From positions 2,914,001 to 2,978,000 of the forward strand of contig NZ_CP158374.1 of NCBI RefSeq assembly GCF_040267705.1: a stretch of DNA of 64,000 nt. Reading direction: 5' to 3'. Positions within the stretch are counted from its first letter, which is position 1, and every line of letters starts with the position of its first letter. A program made the translations under genes and the position numbers. This DNA comes from Agromyces sp. G08B096. GTDB taxonomy: Bacteria; Actinomycetota; Actinomycetes; Actinomycetales; Microbacteriaceae. Under the pieces are notes generated by a model, which made no database searches, was not told the origin of the DNA, and saw only the letters and a program-made list of their open reading frames with translations. Shown piece after piece: positions 27,342 to 35,090 of this stretch.

Positions 27342-28955
27342 TCAGAGTGCCGTGACCGCGGCGGCCTCGGCCGCGAGGCCGGCCCGGTAGCGGTCGAGGT
27401 AGGCGGCGAAGCCGGCGACATCCTCGGCCGCGGGTTCGACGGTCTCGAAGCCCGCCTCGGCGAAGACGCGCCGGTCGAGGTAGTCGCCGAGCGGCAGATC
27501 GGCCTCGGCGAGGTAGGACGCGAGCACCGCGATGCCCCACGCCCCACCCTCGGACGCGGTCTCTCCCACGGCGACGGGCGCGTCGAGCGCCCCGGCGAGG
27601 AAGCGCTGGGCGACGCCCGCGGTGCGGAAGATGCCGCCGTGGGCGAACATCCGGTCGAGCTCGACGCCTTCGCCCCCGAGCACGCGCATGCCGAGCGCGA
27701 GCGTGCCGTACACCCCGTAGAGCTGGGCGCGCATGAAGTTGCCGAGGGTCAAGCGGCTGTCGGGCGTGCGGACGACCATGGGCCGACCCTCGTCGAGGCC
27801 CGCGATGGGCTCGCCCGCCAGCGTGTTGTACGCGAGCAGCCCGCCGGCGTCGGGCTCGCCTGCGAGCGCCTCGCGGAACAGCACCTCGAACACCGCGTCG
27901 GAGCCCGCCGGCTGCCCGGCGGCCTCGGCGAACCGGCCGAACAGGCCAGCCCACGCGGCGAGCTCGCTCGCGCCGTTGTTGCAGTGCACCATCGCCACCG
28001 GGTCCCCGGCGGGCGTCGTGACCAGGTCGAGTTCGTGGTGCGCGTGCGCGAGCGGGCGCTCGAGCACGACCATCGCGAAGATGCTGGTGCCCGCGCTGAC
28101 GTTGCCGGTCCTCGGCGCGACCGAGTTGGTCGCCACCATGCCGGTGCCGGCGTCGCCCTCCGGCGGGCAGAACGGGATGCCGGGGCGCAGCGCCCCCGTC
28201 GGGTCGAGCAGCGCCGCGCCCTCGGCCGTCAGCTCGCCGGCCGCCCGGCCCGCGGGCAGCACCTCGGGCAGGAGATCGCGAAGCCGGAGCGGCAGCGCGG
28301 TGCCCGCGACCAGCTCGTCGTACGAGTCGAGCAGGGCCGCGTCGTAGTCGGTCGCGGCCGAGTCGATCGGGAACATGCCGGATGCGTCGCCGACGCCGAG
28401 CACCTTCCGGCCGGTGAGCCGCCAGTGCACGTAGCCCGCGAGGGTCGTGAGGAACGCGATCTGCGGCACGTGCGGCTCCTCGTCGAGCACCGCCTGGTGC
28501 AGGTGCGCGATCGACCAGCGGAGCGGGATGTTGAGCCCGAAGCGCGCGCTGAGCTCCGCCGCGGCCGGGCCGGTCGACGTGTTCCGCCACGTGCGGAACG
28601 GCACGAGCAGCTCGCCCTGAGCGTCGAAGGCGAGATAGCCGTGCATCATGGCGGAGACACCCACGGCCCCGAACGTCTCGGGCACCGCTCCGTATCGGCG
28701 CTGGACGTCGGCGACGAGGTCGGCGTACGCCGCCTGCAGCCCCGACCAGACCGCCTCGAGCGAATAGGTCCAGCGCCGGTCGACGAACGCGTTCTCCCAC
28801 TCGTGGCTGCCGACCGCGAGCACCTCGGTCGGCCGGTCGGCGTTGACCAGGCAGGCCTTGATGCGGGTCGAGCCGAGCTCGATGCCGAGTGATGTGCGGC
28901 CGGCGAGGATGGCCTCCGTCGTGGCATCCGTCGGGGTCTCGGTGGGTTCGCTCAT
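27342..28955 (-). CDS. araB: FGGY-family ribulokinase (AraB role)
   Basis: 537 aa. Two actin-like ATPase domains: the N-terminal phosphate loop SLGIELGSTRIKACLVNAD (about 22-40), then GVSAMMHGYLAFDAQGELL and the substrate region VGDASGMFPIDS; the C-terminal half has VAPRTGNVSAGTSIFAMVV and MFAHGGIFRTAG. It phosphorylates L-ribulose at O5 by context. The sequence is closer to the xylulokinase-like AraB type of actinobacteria than to enterobacterial AraB, so specificity is from the operon. Its ATG overlaps the araD stop by 4 nt. Confidence 0.87.
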   Translation of the reverse strand: MSEPTETPTDATTEAILAGRTSLGIELGSTRIKACLVNADRPTEVLAVGSHEWENAFVDRRWTYSLEAVWSGLQAAYADLVADVQRRYGAVPETFGAVGVSAMMHGYLAFDAQGELLVPFRTWRNTSTGPAAAELSARFGLNIPLRWSIAHLHQAVLDEEPHVPQIAFLTTLAGYVHWRLTGRKVLGVGDASGMFPIDSAATDYDAALLDSYDELVAGTALPLRLRDLLPEVLPAGRAAGELTAEGAALLDPTGALRPGIPFCPPEGDAGTGMVATNSVAPRTGNVSAGTSIFAMVVLERPLAHAHHELDLVTTPAGDPVAMVHCNNGASELAAWAGLFGRFAEAAGQPAGSDAVFEVLFREALAGEPDAGGLLAYNTLAGEPIAGLDEGRPMVVRTPDSRLTLGNFMRAQLYGVYGTLALGMRVLGGEGVELDRMFAHGGIFRTAGVAQRFLAGALDAPVAVGETASEGGAWGIAVLASYLAEADLPLGDYLDRRVFAEAGFETVEPAAEDVAGFAAYLDRYRAGLAAEAAAVTAL

Positions 28956-29692
28956 CGTGGCGCCTCTCCGCTCTGGCCGGCCGGGCCGGCCCGTCGTGCG
29001 TCTCCGGCCTGGCCGTAGACGTTCTGGTACCGGTCGTACAACCGATCGATCGAGTCCTGCGGAATCGGGATCAACGGCCCCGCCTCACGCGCCAGATGCA
29101 CCGTCCGCGCGACATCCTCGACCATCACCGCAGCCTTGACCGCATCCTTCGCACTCGCCCCGATCGTGAACGGCCCGTGATTTTGCATCAACACCGCCCG
29201 CGACCGATGCCCCCGCAACGTCTCCACGATCCCCCGACCGATCGAATCATCACCGATGATCGCGAACGGCCCCACCGGAATCGGACCCCCGAACTCATCC
29301 GCCATCGCCGTGATCACACACGGGATCTCCTCACCCCGCGCCGCCCACGCCGTCGCATACGTCGAATGCGTATGCACCACACCCCCCACCTCGGGCATGT
29401 TCCGATACACATACGCATGCGCCGCCGTATCACTCGACGGCGACCGCTCAGCCCCAGGCGTGCCCTCGACCACGTTCCCGTCCAGATCGCACAAGATCAT
29501 GTTCTCCGGCGCCAACTCGTCATACGACACCCCAGACGGCTTGATCACGAACAACTCCGCACCAGGCACCCGACCCGACACGTTCCCACCCGTCCACACC
29601 ACCAGGCCATACCGCGTCAACTCCCCATGCAGGGCCGCAACGTCCGCGCGCACCTGCGCGATCGCCGCCTCGATCTCGGATGTGGACTCCAT
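28952..29692 (-). CDS. araD: L-ribulose-5-phosphate 4-epimerase, copy 1 (in araDBA)
   Basis: 246 aa class-II aldolase-family enzyme that makes D-xylulose 5-phosphate. Zinc ligands are in VVHTHSTYATAWAA and the distal His of LMQNHGPFTIGAS; the phosphate-binding segments are GGNVSGRVPGAE and SPSSDTAAH. Residues about 21-234 are identical to the second copy at 34025; only the first 20 or so and the last dozen residues differ. Codons in the shared block favour GGT, TTG, GTG and CAT, unlike flanking genes, which prefer GGC, CTC and GTC. GAGGAG precedes the ATG. Confidence 0.95.
   Translation of the reverse strand: MESTSEIEAAIAQVRADVAALHGELTRYGLVVWTGGNVSGRVPGAELFVIKPSGVSYDELAPENMILCDLDGNVVEGTPGAERSPSSDTAAHAYVYRNMPEVGGVVHTHSTYATAWAARGEEIPCVITAMADEFGGPIPVGPFAIIGDDSIGRGIVETLRGHRSRAVLMQNHGPFTIGASAKDAVKAAVMVEDVARTVHLAREAGPLIPIPQDSIDRLYDRYQNVYGQAGDARRAGPAGQSGEAPR
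28988..29632. repeat. 645-bp direct repeat, copy 1 (inside araD copy 1)
   Basis: Matches 34058-34702 in the same orientation, with an offset of exactly 5,070 bp and only two mismatches (29183 T versus 34253 C; 29531 C versus 34601 A). Both are synonymous (Gln and Gly codons). Confidence 0.95.
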
Positions 29693-29711
29693 TGGCTCTC
29701 CTCGGATGGCC

Positions 29712-29744
29712 GAGTGCCCGCCGCCTCCACAGCAGCGGGCACTC
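29712..29744 (-). promoter_or_regulatory. Stem-loop in the araD copy 1 leader
   Basis: GAGTGCCCGC (29712-29721) and GCGGGCACTC (29735-29744) form a perfect 10-bp stem with a 13-nt loop, between the predicted transcription start and the ribosome site. It may stabilise the mRNA or act as an attenuator. Confidence 0.5.
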
Positions 29745-29756
29745 GTTCGCGCGAAC
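29745..29756. promoter_or_regulatory. Palindromic operator candidate GTTCGCGCGAAC
   Basis: Perfect 12-bp palindrome at the predicted transcription start of araD copy 1, 20 bp from a second palindrome. Confidence 0.5.
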
Positions 29757-29762
29757 ATGTCG

Positions 29763-29791
29763 ATGTTAGCGCTAACGAAGCTGCGAGCCAA
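29763..29791 (-). promoter_or_regulatory. Promoter of araD-araB-araA-lacI
   Basis: On the minus strand TTGGCT (complement of 29786-29791) and TAACAT (complement of 29763-29768) are 17 bp apart. The leader would be about 65 nt. Confidence 0.6.
29765..29776. promoter_or_regulatory. LacI-type operator GTTAGCGCTAAC
   Basis: Perfect 12-bp palindrome overlapping the -10 box of the araDBA promoter, with the centred CG pair usual for LacI-family sites. Likely bound by the LacI protein encoded at the end of the operon. Confidence 0.6.
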
Positions 29792-29821
29792 CCCGCGCCC
29801 GACACCGCCGGCACGCACGAC

Positions 29822-29853
29822 GACAGGCCCCCGCCTTGCGGCGAGGGCCCGTC
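29822..29853 (-). terminator. Terminator of the monosaccharide importer operon
   Basis: GACAGGCCCCCGCC, loop TTGC, GGCGAGGGCCCGTC: 12 of 14 pairs, 24 nt after the mmsB stop and before the araD promoter. Confidence 0.7.
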
Positions 29854-29877
29854 GGGACCGTGGGACCTTCGGTCGGG

Positions 29878-31137
29878 TCAGCGACCGCCGGAGCGGCGCT
29901 TGTTGTACACGTCGAAGGCGACCGCGAGCAGCAGCACCAGACCCTTCACGGCCTGCTGCCACTCGATGCCGATGCCCATGATCGACATGCCGTTGTTCAG
30001 CACGCCGATGATCAGACCACCGATGATCGCGCCGCCGATCGTGCCGACGCCGCCCTGCACCGCCGCGCCGCCGATGAAGGCGGCCGAGATGGCCTCGAGC
30101 TCGAACCCGTCGCCGGCCTTCGGACCCGCGAGGTTCAGACGCGCGGTGAAGATGAGGCCCGCGAGCGCGGCGAGCACGCCCATGTTGACGAACAGCCAGA
30201 AGTCGACCCGGCGGGTCTTGATGCCCGACAGCTCGGCCGCGTGGCGGTTGCCGCCGATGGCGTAGATGTGGCGGCCGAACACGGTGCGGTTCATCACCAC
30301 GCCGTAGACGAGCACGAGCACGGCGAGCACGATGAGCGTGATCGGGATGCCCTTGTACGAGGCGAGCGCGTACGCGAAGAAGGCGATCGCGGCCGAGACG
30401 AGGACGAGCTTCGTGATGAACCACGTCATCGGCTCGACGTCCTGGCCGTACTTCTGGCGGCCGCGGCGGGTGCGCACCTGCTGCACGACGAGCGCGATGA
30501 TCGCGAGCGCGCCGACGCCGAGGGTCAGCGGGTCGAGCTCGAACTCGCCGAACACGTTCGAGAGGAAGCCGTTGCCGAGCGCACGGTACTCGGTCGGGAA
30601 CGAGCCGATGTTCGCGTTGCCGAGCACGACGAGCGCGAGACCGCGGAAGATGAGCATGCCCGCGAGCGTCACGATGAACGCCGGAATGCCGACGTATGCG
30701 ATCCAGAAGCCCTGCCAGACGCCGACGAGCGCGCCGATGGCGAGCGAGAGGATGATCGCGAGCCACCACGGCAGGCCCCACTGCACCGCGAACACGCCGG
30801 AGCAGGCGCCGACGAACGCCGCCACCGAGCCCACCGACAGGTCGATGTGGCCGGCGATGATGACCATCACCATGCCGATCGCGAGCACGAGGATGTACCC
30901 GTTCTGCACGATCAGGTTCGAGATGTTCTGCGGCCGAAGCAGGATGCCGTCGGTGAGGATCGAGAACAGCACGACCACCGCGATGAGCGCGATGAAGATG
31001 CCGTTCTTGCCGAGGTCGCCGAGCACGTGGCTGAGCCACGCGGTGAACTTGTTGTCGACCGGGTTGATGTTCGCACCGGCGGCGGTCGACTCGCCGGTCG
31101 GCCCCGTGGGCGTCTGGGTCGGGGTGGGATTCGTCAT
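29878..31137 (-). CDS. mmsB: Multiple-monosaccharide ABC transporter permease (MmsB/GguB)
   Basis: 419 aa CUT2 permease. Core motifs: IAGHIDLSVGSVAAFVGACSG, VTLAGMLIFRGLALVVLGNA, AIGGNRHAAELSGIKTRRV and AAFIGGAAVQGGVGTIGG. It is longer than usual CUT2 permeases because of an extra cytoplasmic loop (QQVRTRRGRQKYGQDVEPM), which is characteristic of the XylH/GguB type. It works with MmsA and the ChvE-type binding protein encoded upstream. Confidence 0.92.
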   Translation of the reverse strand: MTNPTPTQTPTGPTGESTAAGANINPVDNKFTAWLSHVLGDLGKNGIFIALIAVVVLFSILTDGILLRPQNISNLIVQNGYILVLAIGMVMVIIAGHIDLSVGSVAAFVGACSGVFAVQWGLPWWLAIILSLAIGALVGVWQGFWIAYVGIPAFIVTLAGMLIFRGLALVVLGNANIGSFPTEYRALGNGFLSNVFGEFELDPLTLGVGALAIIALVVQQVRTRRGRQKYGQDVEPMTWFITKLVLVSAAIAFFAYALASYKGIPITLIVLAVLVLVYGVVMNRTVFGRHIYAIGGNRHAAELSGIKTRRVDFWLFVNMGVLAALAGLIFTARLNLAGPKAGDGFELEAISAAFIGGAAVQGGVGTIGGAIIGGLIIGVLNNGMSIMGIGIEWQQAVKGLVLLLAVAFDVYNKRRSGGR

Positions 31138-31174
31138 CGGATGTCTCCTGGGATGCGGGTCCGCGTACGCGGGG

Positions 31175-32704
31175 TCAGCGGGGCTTTTCCATGGTCATGA
31201 GCTTGAGCATCGCCTCGGGCGTGGCCTCCTCGATCGGAAGCTCCCCCGTGATGCGGCCCTCGGAGAGGGCGTACACGCGGTCGCAGATGCCGAGCAGCTC
31301 GGGCAGCTCGGAGGAGATGACGATGATGCCCTTCCCCTCGGCCGCGAGGCGGTTGATGATCGTGTAGATCTCGTACTTCGCGCCGACGTCGATGCCGCGC
31401 GTCGGCTCGTCGAGGATGAGCACGTCGGGGTCGGAGTAGATCCACTTCGACAGCACGACCTTCTGCTGGTTGCCGCCCGAGAGCTTGCCCGTCTTCACCA
31501 GCACGTTCGGCGCCTTGATGTTCATCGAGCGCTTGAACTCGGTGGCGACCTTGTACTCCTCGTTGTCGTGGACGAGGCCGCCCTTCTCGAGCTTCTTCAG
31601 CGACGCCATCGAGATGTTCCGCTTGATGTCCTCGATGAGGTTGAGCCCGTAGGTCTTGCGATCCTCGGTGGCGTACGCGAGGCCGTTCTCGATCGCCTCG
31701 GACACGGTGCGGGTTTTGATCTCCTGACCGCGGAGGAACACCTTGCCCGAGATCTTCGACCCGTAGGAGTGGCCGAAGAGGCTCATCGCGAACTCGGTGC
31801 GCCCGGCGCCCATGAGGCCGGCGATGCCGACGATCTCGCCAGCGCGCACGTGCAGGTTGACGTTGTCGACGACGACGCGCGAGGTGTCCTGCGGGTGGTG
31901 CGCGGTCCAGTCCTCGACGCGCAGCAGCTCCTCGCCGAGGTGGGGCGTGTGGTCGGGGTAGCGGTGCTCGAGGTCGCGGCCCACCATGTCCTTGATGATG
32001 CGGTCTTCCGTGACCTCGGACTTCGCGATCGTCTCGATCGTCTTGCCGTCGCGGATGACGGTGACCGAGTCGGCGACCTTCTTGATCTCGTTCAGCTTGT
32101 GGCTGATGATGATCGACGTGATGCCCTGCCCCTTCAGGTGCAGGATCAGGTCGAGCAGGTGGTCGGAGTCCTCGTCGTTGAGGGCGGCCGTGGGCTCGTC
32201 GAGGATGAGGAGCTTGACCTCCTTCGACAGGGCCTTGGCGATCTCGACGAGCTGCTGCTTGCCGACGCCGATGTCCATGATCTTGGTGGTCGGGTTCTCG
32301 CGGAGCCCGACCCGGGCGAGCAGCTTGGATGCCTCGAAGTTGGTCTTGTTCCAGTCGATGAGGCCGCCGCGACCGGTCTGCTCGTTGTTCAGGAAGATGT
32401 TCTCGGCGATCGAGAGGTAGGGGCTGAGCGCGAGCTCCTGGTGGATGATCACGATGCCCTTGGCCTCGGAGTCGCCGAGGTCCTTGAACTCCACGACCTC
32501 GTTCTCGAAGACGATGTCGCCGTCGTAGGTGCCGTGGGGGTAGACGCCCGACAGCACCTTCATGAGGGTGGACTTGCCCGCGCCGTTCTCGCCGCAGATG
32601 GCGTGCACTTCGCCGCGCTGCACCTCAAGGTGGACGTTCGAGAGCGCCTTCACACCGGGGAAGGTCTTCGTGATGCCGCGCATCTCGAGAATGTTGGTGG
32701 TCAT
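31175..32704 (-). CDS. mmsA: Multiple-monosaccharide ABC transporter ATP-binding protein (MmsA/GguA)
   Basis: 509 aa, two NBDs. NBD1 has [14 protein letters not shown] and [16 protein letters not shown]2 has [16 protein letters not shown], signature [14 protein letters not shown] and [14 protein letters not shown]. The text [16 protein letters not shown] and [21 protein letters not shown] is typical of XylG/GguA. It starts at ATG 32704 after GGAGCAAGG. It follows the binding-protein gene after a stem-loop. Confidence 0.93.
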   Translation of the reverse strand: MTTNILEMRGITKTFPGVKALSNVHLEVQRGEVHAICGENGAGKSTLMKVLSGVYPHGTYDGDIVFENEVVEFKDLGDSEAKGIVIIHQELALSPYLSIAENIFLNNEQTGRGGLIDWNKTNFEASKLLARVGLRENPTTKIMDIGVGKQQLVEIAKALSKEVKLLILDEPTAALNDEDSDHLLDLILHLKGQGITSIIISHKLNEIKKVADSVTVIRDGKTIETIAKSEVTEDRIIKDMVGRDLEHRYPDHTPHLGEELLRVEDWTAHHPQDTSRVVVDNVNLHVRAGEIVGIAGLMGAGRTEFAMSLFGHSYGSKISGKVFLRGQEIKTRTVSEAIENGLAYATEDRKTYGLNLIEDIKRNISMASLKKLEKGGLVHDNEEYKVATEFKRSMNIKAPNVLVKTGKLSGGNQQKVVLSKWIYSDPDVLILDEPTRGIDVGAKYEIYTIINRLAAEGKGIIVISSELPELLGICDRVYALSEGRITGELPIEEATPEAMLKLMTMEKPR

Positions 32705-32739
32705 CCTTGCTCCTGCTCCGTTGCCGAGTGACGAGACCT

Positions 32740-32771
32740 GCCGGTGGGGGAAGCGTAGTCCCCCCACCGGC
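32740..32771 (-). terminator. Stem-loop between chvE and mmsA
   Basis: GCCGGTGGGGG (32740-32750) pairs perfectly with CCCCCACCGGC (32761-32771), starting 17 nt after the chvE stop. Same position as the loops at 8203 and 55790. Confidence 0.65.
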
Positions 32772-32788
32772 CGGTCTGCGCAGACGGA

Positions 32789-33913
32789 CTAGCCGTCGAT
32801 CTCTTCCTGGGTCCAGTAGCCGCTGTCGACCAGGACCTCGGTGATGTTGTCCTTGACCACGATCACCGGGTCGAGGAGGTACGACGGCACGACCTTCACG
32901 CCGTTGTCGTACGTCTCGGTGTCGTTGACCTCGGGCTCCTCGCCGTTCAGCAGGGCGGTCGCCATGTCGACGGCCACCGAGGCGAGCTCACGCGTGTCCT
33001 TGAAGATGGTCGCGTACTGCTCGCCGCTGTTGATCGCCTTGACCGAGTCGAGCTCGGCGTCCTGGCCGGAGATGATCGGCCAGCCGTCGCCGACGGTGTA
33101 GCCGGCGTCGGTCAGGGCGGAGATGATGCCGCGCGAGATGCCGTCGTAGGGCGAGAGCACCGCGTTCACCTTCGAGCCGTCGGAGTAGTCCGCGGTGAGG
33201 ATGTCCTCCATGCGGCTCTGGGCGGTCTCGCCGTCCCAGCGGAGCGTGGCGACCTGCTCGATGTCGGTCTGGCCCGACTTCACGACGAGGGTGCCCTCGT
33301 CGATGTACGGCTGGAGCACGCTCATGGCGCCGTCGAAGAAGAAGAAGGCGTTGTTGTCGTCCAGCGAACCGGCGAACAGCTCGATGTTGAACGGGCCGGC
33401 GGGCGCGCCGTCGGTCGGGTTGCCCTCGAGGTCGGTGAGGCCGAGGCCGTTCAGCACCGACCACGCCTGCTGCTCGCCGACCTTGAAGTTGTCGAAGGTG
33501 GCGTAGTAGTCGACGTTCTCCGAGTCGCGGATGAGGCGGTCGTAGGCGATGACGGGGATGTCGGCGTCGGCCGCGGTCTGCAGCACCTCCGACAGCGTGG
33601 TGCCGTCGATCGAGGCGATGATCAGCGCCTCGGCGCCCTTGGTGATCATGTTCTCGATCTGCGAGACCTGGGTGGGGATGTCGTCCTCGGCGTACTGCAG
33701 GTCGACCTTGAAGCCCTGCTCCTCGAGCTGCTCCTTGACGGCGTCGCCGTCCTGGATCCAGCGCTCCGAGCTCTTGGTGGGCATCGCGACGCCGATGAGG
33801 CCGCCGTCGCCGCCGCCCTCGCCGCCGCCGTTGCCGCCGCCCGAGCACGCGGCGAGCGCGAGCATCGAACCGGCCGCGATCGTCGCGAGGAGCACCTTCT
33901 TCGCGTTCTTCAC
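32789..33913 (-). CDS. chvE: Multiple-monosaccharide-binding lipoprotein (ChvE-like)
   Basis: 374 aa. The GTG at 33913 follows AAAGGA and begins a lipoprotein signal peptide ([20 protein letters not shown], lipobox LAAC). The mature part starts after a Gly-rich linker and shows [60 protein letters not shown], and [18 protein letters not shown], the ChvE pattern. ChvE-type proteins bind arabinose, galactose, glucose and related aldoses; the neighbouring arabinose genes favour L-arabinose. It follows araD copy 2 by 111 nt. Confidence 0.93.
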   Translation of the reverse strand: MKNAKKVLLATIAAGSMLALAACSGGGNGGGEGGGDGGLIGVAMPTKSSERWIQDGDAVKEQLEEQGFKVDLQYAEDDIPTQVSQIENMITKGAEALIIASIDGTTLSEVLQTAADADIPVIAYDRLIRDSENVDYYATFDNFKVGEQQAWSVLNGLGLTDLEGNPTDGAPAGPFNIELFAGSLDDNNAFFFFDGAMSVLQPYIDEGTLVVKSGQTDIEQVATLRWDGETAQSRMEDILTADYSDGSKVNAVLSPYDGISRGIISALTDAGYTVGDGWPIISGQDAELDSVKAINSGEQYATIFKDTRELASVAVDMATALLNGEEPEVNDTETYDNGVKVVPSYLLDPVIVVKDNITEVLVDSGYWTQEEIDG

Positions 33914-34024
33914 GGTGTGTCCTTTCACTGTGTCAAATGGACGTCGTTGTCTTGGTGACAGTCGGATCCGGCCACGTCCATGCAAGCCGTCTCCCTCGCG
34001 CCAACCGTGCGGTGGCAGCAAGTC

Positions 34025-34765
34025 TCATGTGGGGGCCGCGCCGGTGGCTCCGGCGGTGGCCCGTCGTGCGTCTCCGGCCTGGCCGTAGACGTTCTGGTAC
34101 CGGTCGTACAACCGATCGATCGAGTCCTGCGGAATCGGGATCAACGGCCCCGCCTCACGCGCCAGATGCACCGTCCGCGCGACATCCTCGACCATCACCG
34201 CAGCCTTGACCGCATCCTTCGCACTCGCCCCGATCGTGAACGGCCCGTGATTCTGCATCAACACCGCCCGCGACCGATGCCCCCGCAACGTCTCCACGAT
34301 CCCCCGACCGATCGAATCATCACCGATGATCGCGAACGGCCCCACCGGAATCGGACCCCCGAACTCATCCGCCATCGCCGTGATCACACACGGGATCTCC
34401 TCACCCCGCGCCGCCCACGCCGTCGCATACGTCGAATGCGTATGCACCACACCCCCCACCTCGGGCATGTTCCGATACACATACGCATGCGCCGCCGTAT
34501 CACTCGACGGCGACCGCTCAGCCCCAGGCGTGCCCTCGACCACGTTCCCGTCCAGATCGCACAAGATCATGTTCTCCGGCGCCAACTCGTCATACGACAC
34601 ACCAGACGGCTTGATCACGAACAACTCCGCACCAGGCACCCGACCCGACACGTTCCCACCCGTCCACACCACCAGGCCATACCGCGTCAACTCCCCATGC
34701 AGCCGGGCGACCTCGGCGCGGACACGCGCGATGGCGACCTCGATCTGCGGCCCGAACGTGCTCAT
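34025..34765 (-). CDS. araD: L-ribulose-5-phosphate 4-epimerase, copy 2 (heads the importer cluster)
   Basis: 246 aa. Its core is identical to copy 1 at the protein level and differs by two silent bases over 645 bp. The N-terminal segment (STFGPQIEVAIARVRAEVARL) and C-terminal segment (TAGATGAAPT) are its own and are written in ordinary local codon usage. The ATG overlaps the stop of a 25-aa upstream frame (ATGA) and has GGAGGG six bases before it. It appears to be first in a cluster with chvE-mmsA-mmsB, under a promoter at 34958-34988. Confidence 0.95.
   Translation of the reverse strand: MSTFGPQIEVAIARVRAEVARLHGELTRYGLVVWTGGNVSGRVPGAELFVIKPSGVSYDELAPENMILCDLDGNVVEGTPGAERSPSSDTAAHAYVYRNMPEVGGVVHTHSTYATAWAARGEEIPCVITAMADEFGGPIPVGPFAIIGDDSIGRGIVETLRGHRSRAVLMQNHGPFTIGASAKDAVKAAVMVEDVARTVHLAREAGPLIPIPQDSIDRLYDRYQNVYGQAGDARRATAGATGAAPT
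34058..34702. repeat. 645-bp direct repeat, copy 2 (inside araD copy 2)
   Basis: Same-strand copy of 28988-29632. The identity begins and ends sharply inside both genes; beyond 28987/34057 and 29632/34702 the sequences are unrelated at base level or diverge quickly. Confidence 0.95.
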
Positions 34766-34839
34766 CGCGGGCCCTCCACGGTCGTGCGGGCGAGGCGGTC
34801 GCCGGGGCGATGCTCGTGCGCGACGGGGGCGGCGGACAC
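34762..34839 (-). CDS. 25-aa upstream reading frame coupled to araD copy 2
   Basis: GTG at 34839 with AAGGAG six bases upstream; the product starts SAAPVAHEHRPGDRLAR and its TGA overlaps the araD start as ATGA. Both the ribosome site and the exact coupling argue for translation. No Cys or aromatic run is present, so it is not an obvious amino-acid attenuator. It may simply hold ribosomes for araD, or be a relic of a deleted gene. I do not recognise it. Confidence 0.5.
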   Translation of the reverse strand: MSAAPVAHEHRPGDRLARTTVEGPR

Positions 34840-34931
34840 GTGGACTCCTTCGTCAGGGGCGGTGCGATGGGGCGTCGGCCGGTGAGCGGTCGGGATGCCT
34901 CGTGCCCGGGCTGTTCGCTCGGGCGGCTCCG

Positions 34932-34947
34932 ATGTGACCGTTCACAT
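34932..34947. promoter_or_regulatory. Operator ATGTGACCGTTCACAT before araD copy 2
   Basis: Inverted repeat with perfect ATGTGA/TCACAT arms just downstream of the predicted transcription start. It matches the triple sites (core TGTGACGGTCACA) in front of the LacI gene at 35091, linking that regulator to this cluster. Confidence 0.62.
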
Positions 34948-34957
34948 GGCGTTGCCC

Positions 34958-34988
34958 ATGTTAGCCACAAGCGCGTTCGGGATGTCAA
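34958..34988 (-). promoter_or_regulatory. Promoter of araD copy 2 / importer cluster
   Basis: TTGACA (complement of 34983-34988) and TAACAT (complement of 34958-34963) on the minus strand, spacer 19 bp, longer than ideal. Confidence 0.5.
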
Positions 34989-35010
34989 CTCGGTGCGATC
35001 ACGGATCGGT

Positions 35011-35054
35011 AACGCGAGCGGAACGCGAGCGGAACGTGGCCGGAACGTGGGCGG
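35011..35054. repeat. Four tandem 11-bp repeats upstream of the araD copy 2 promoter
   Basis: AACGCGAGCGG twice (35011-35032), then AACGTGGCCGG and AACGTGGGCGG (35033-35054). The 11-bp period keeps each unit on one helix face, starting about 23 bp upstream of the -35 box and ending 37 bp before the LacI stop. Confidence 0.8.
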
Positions 35055-35090
35055 ACTCGGGGCGTGCGCCGGCAGGTGAGCGGCGGCGAG

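Noticed and set aside
33914..33960. Promoter TTGACA directly upstream of chvE
   Set aside because: TTGACA on the minus strand is only about 12 bases from the ribosome site, leaving no room for a -10 box and start point.
28988..34702. A composite transposon or genomic island bounded by the araD repeats
   Set aside because: No transposase, integrase, terminal inverted repeats or target duplications; the repeats are the araD coding sequence itself.
35011..35054. CRISPR array
   Set aside because: Units are only 11 bp and directly adjacent without spacers.
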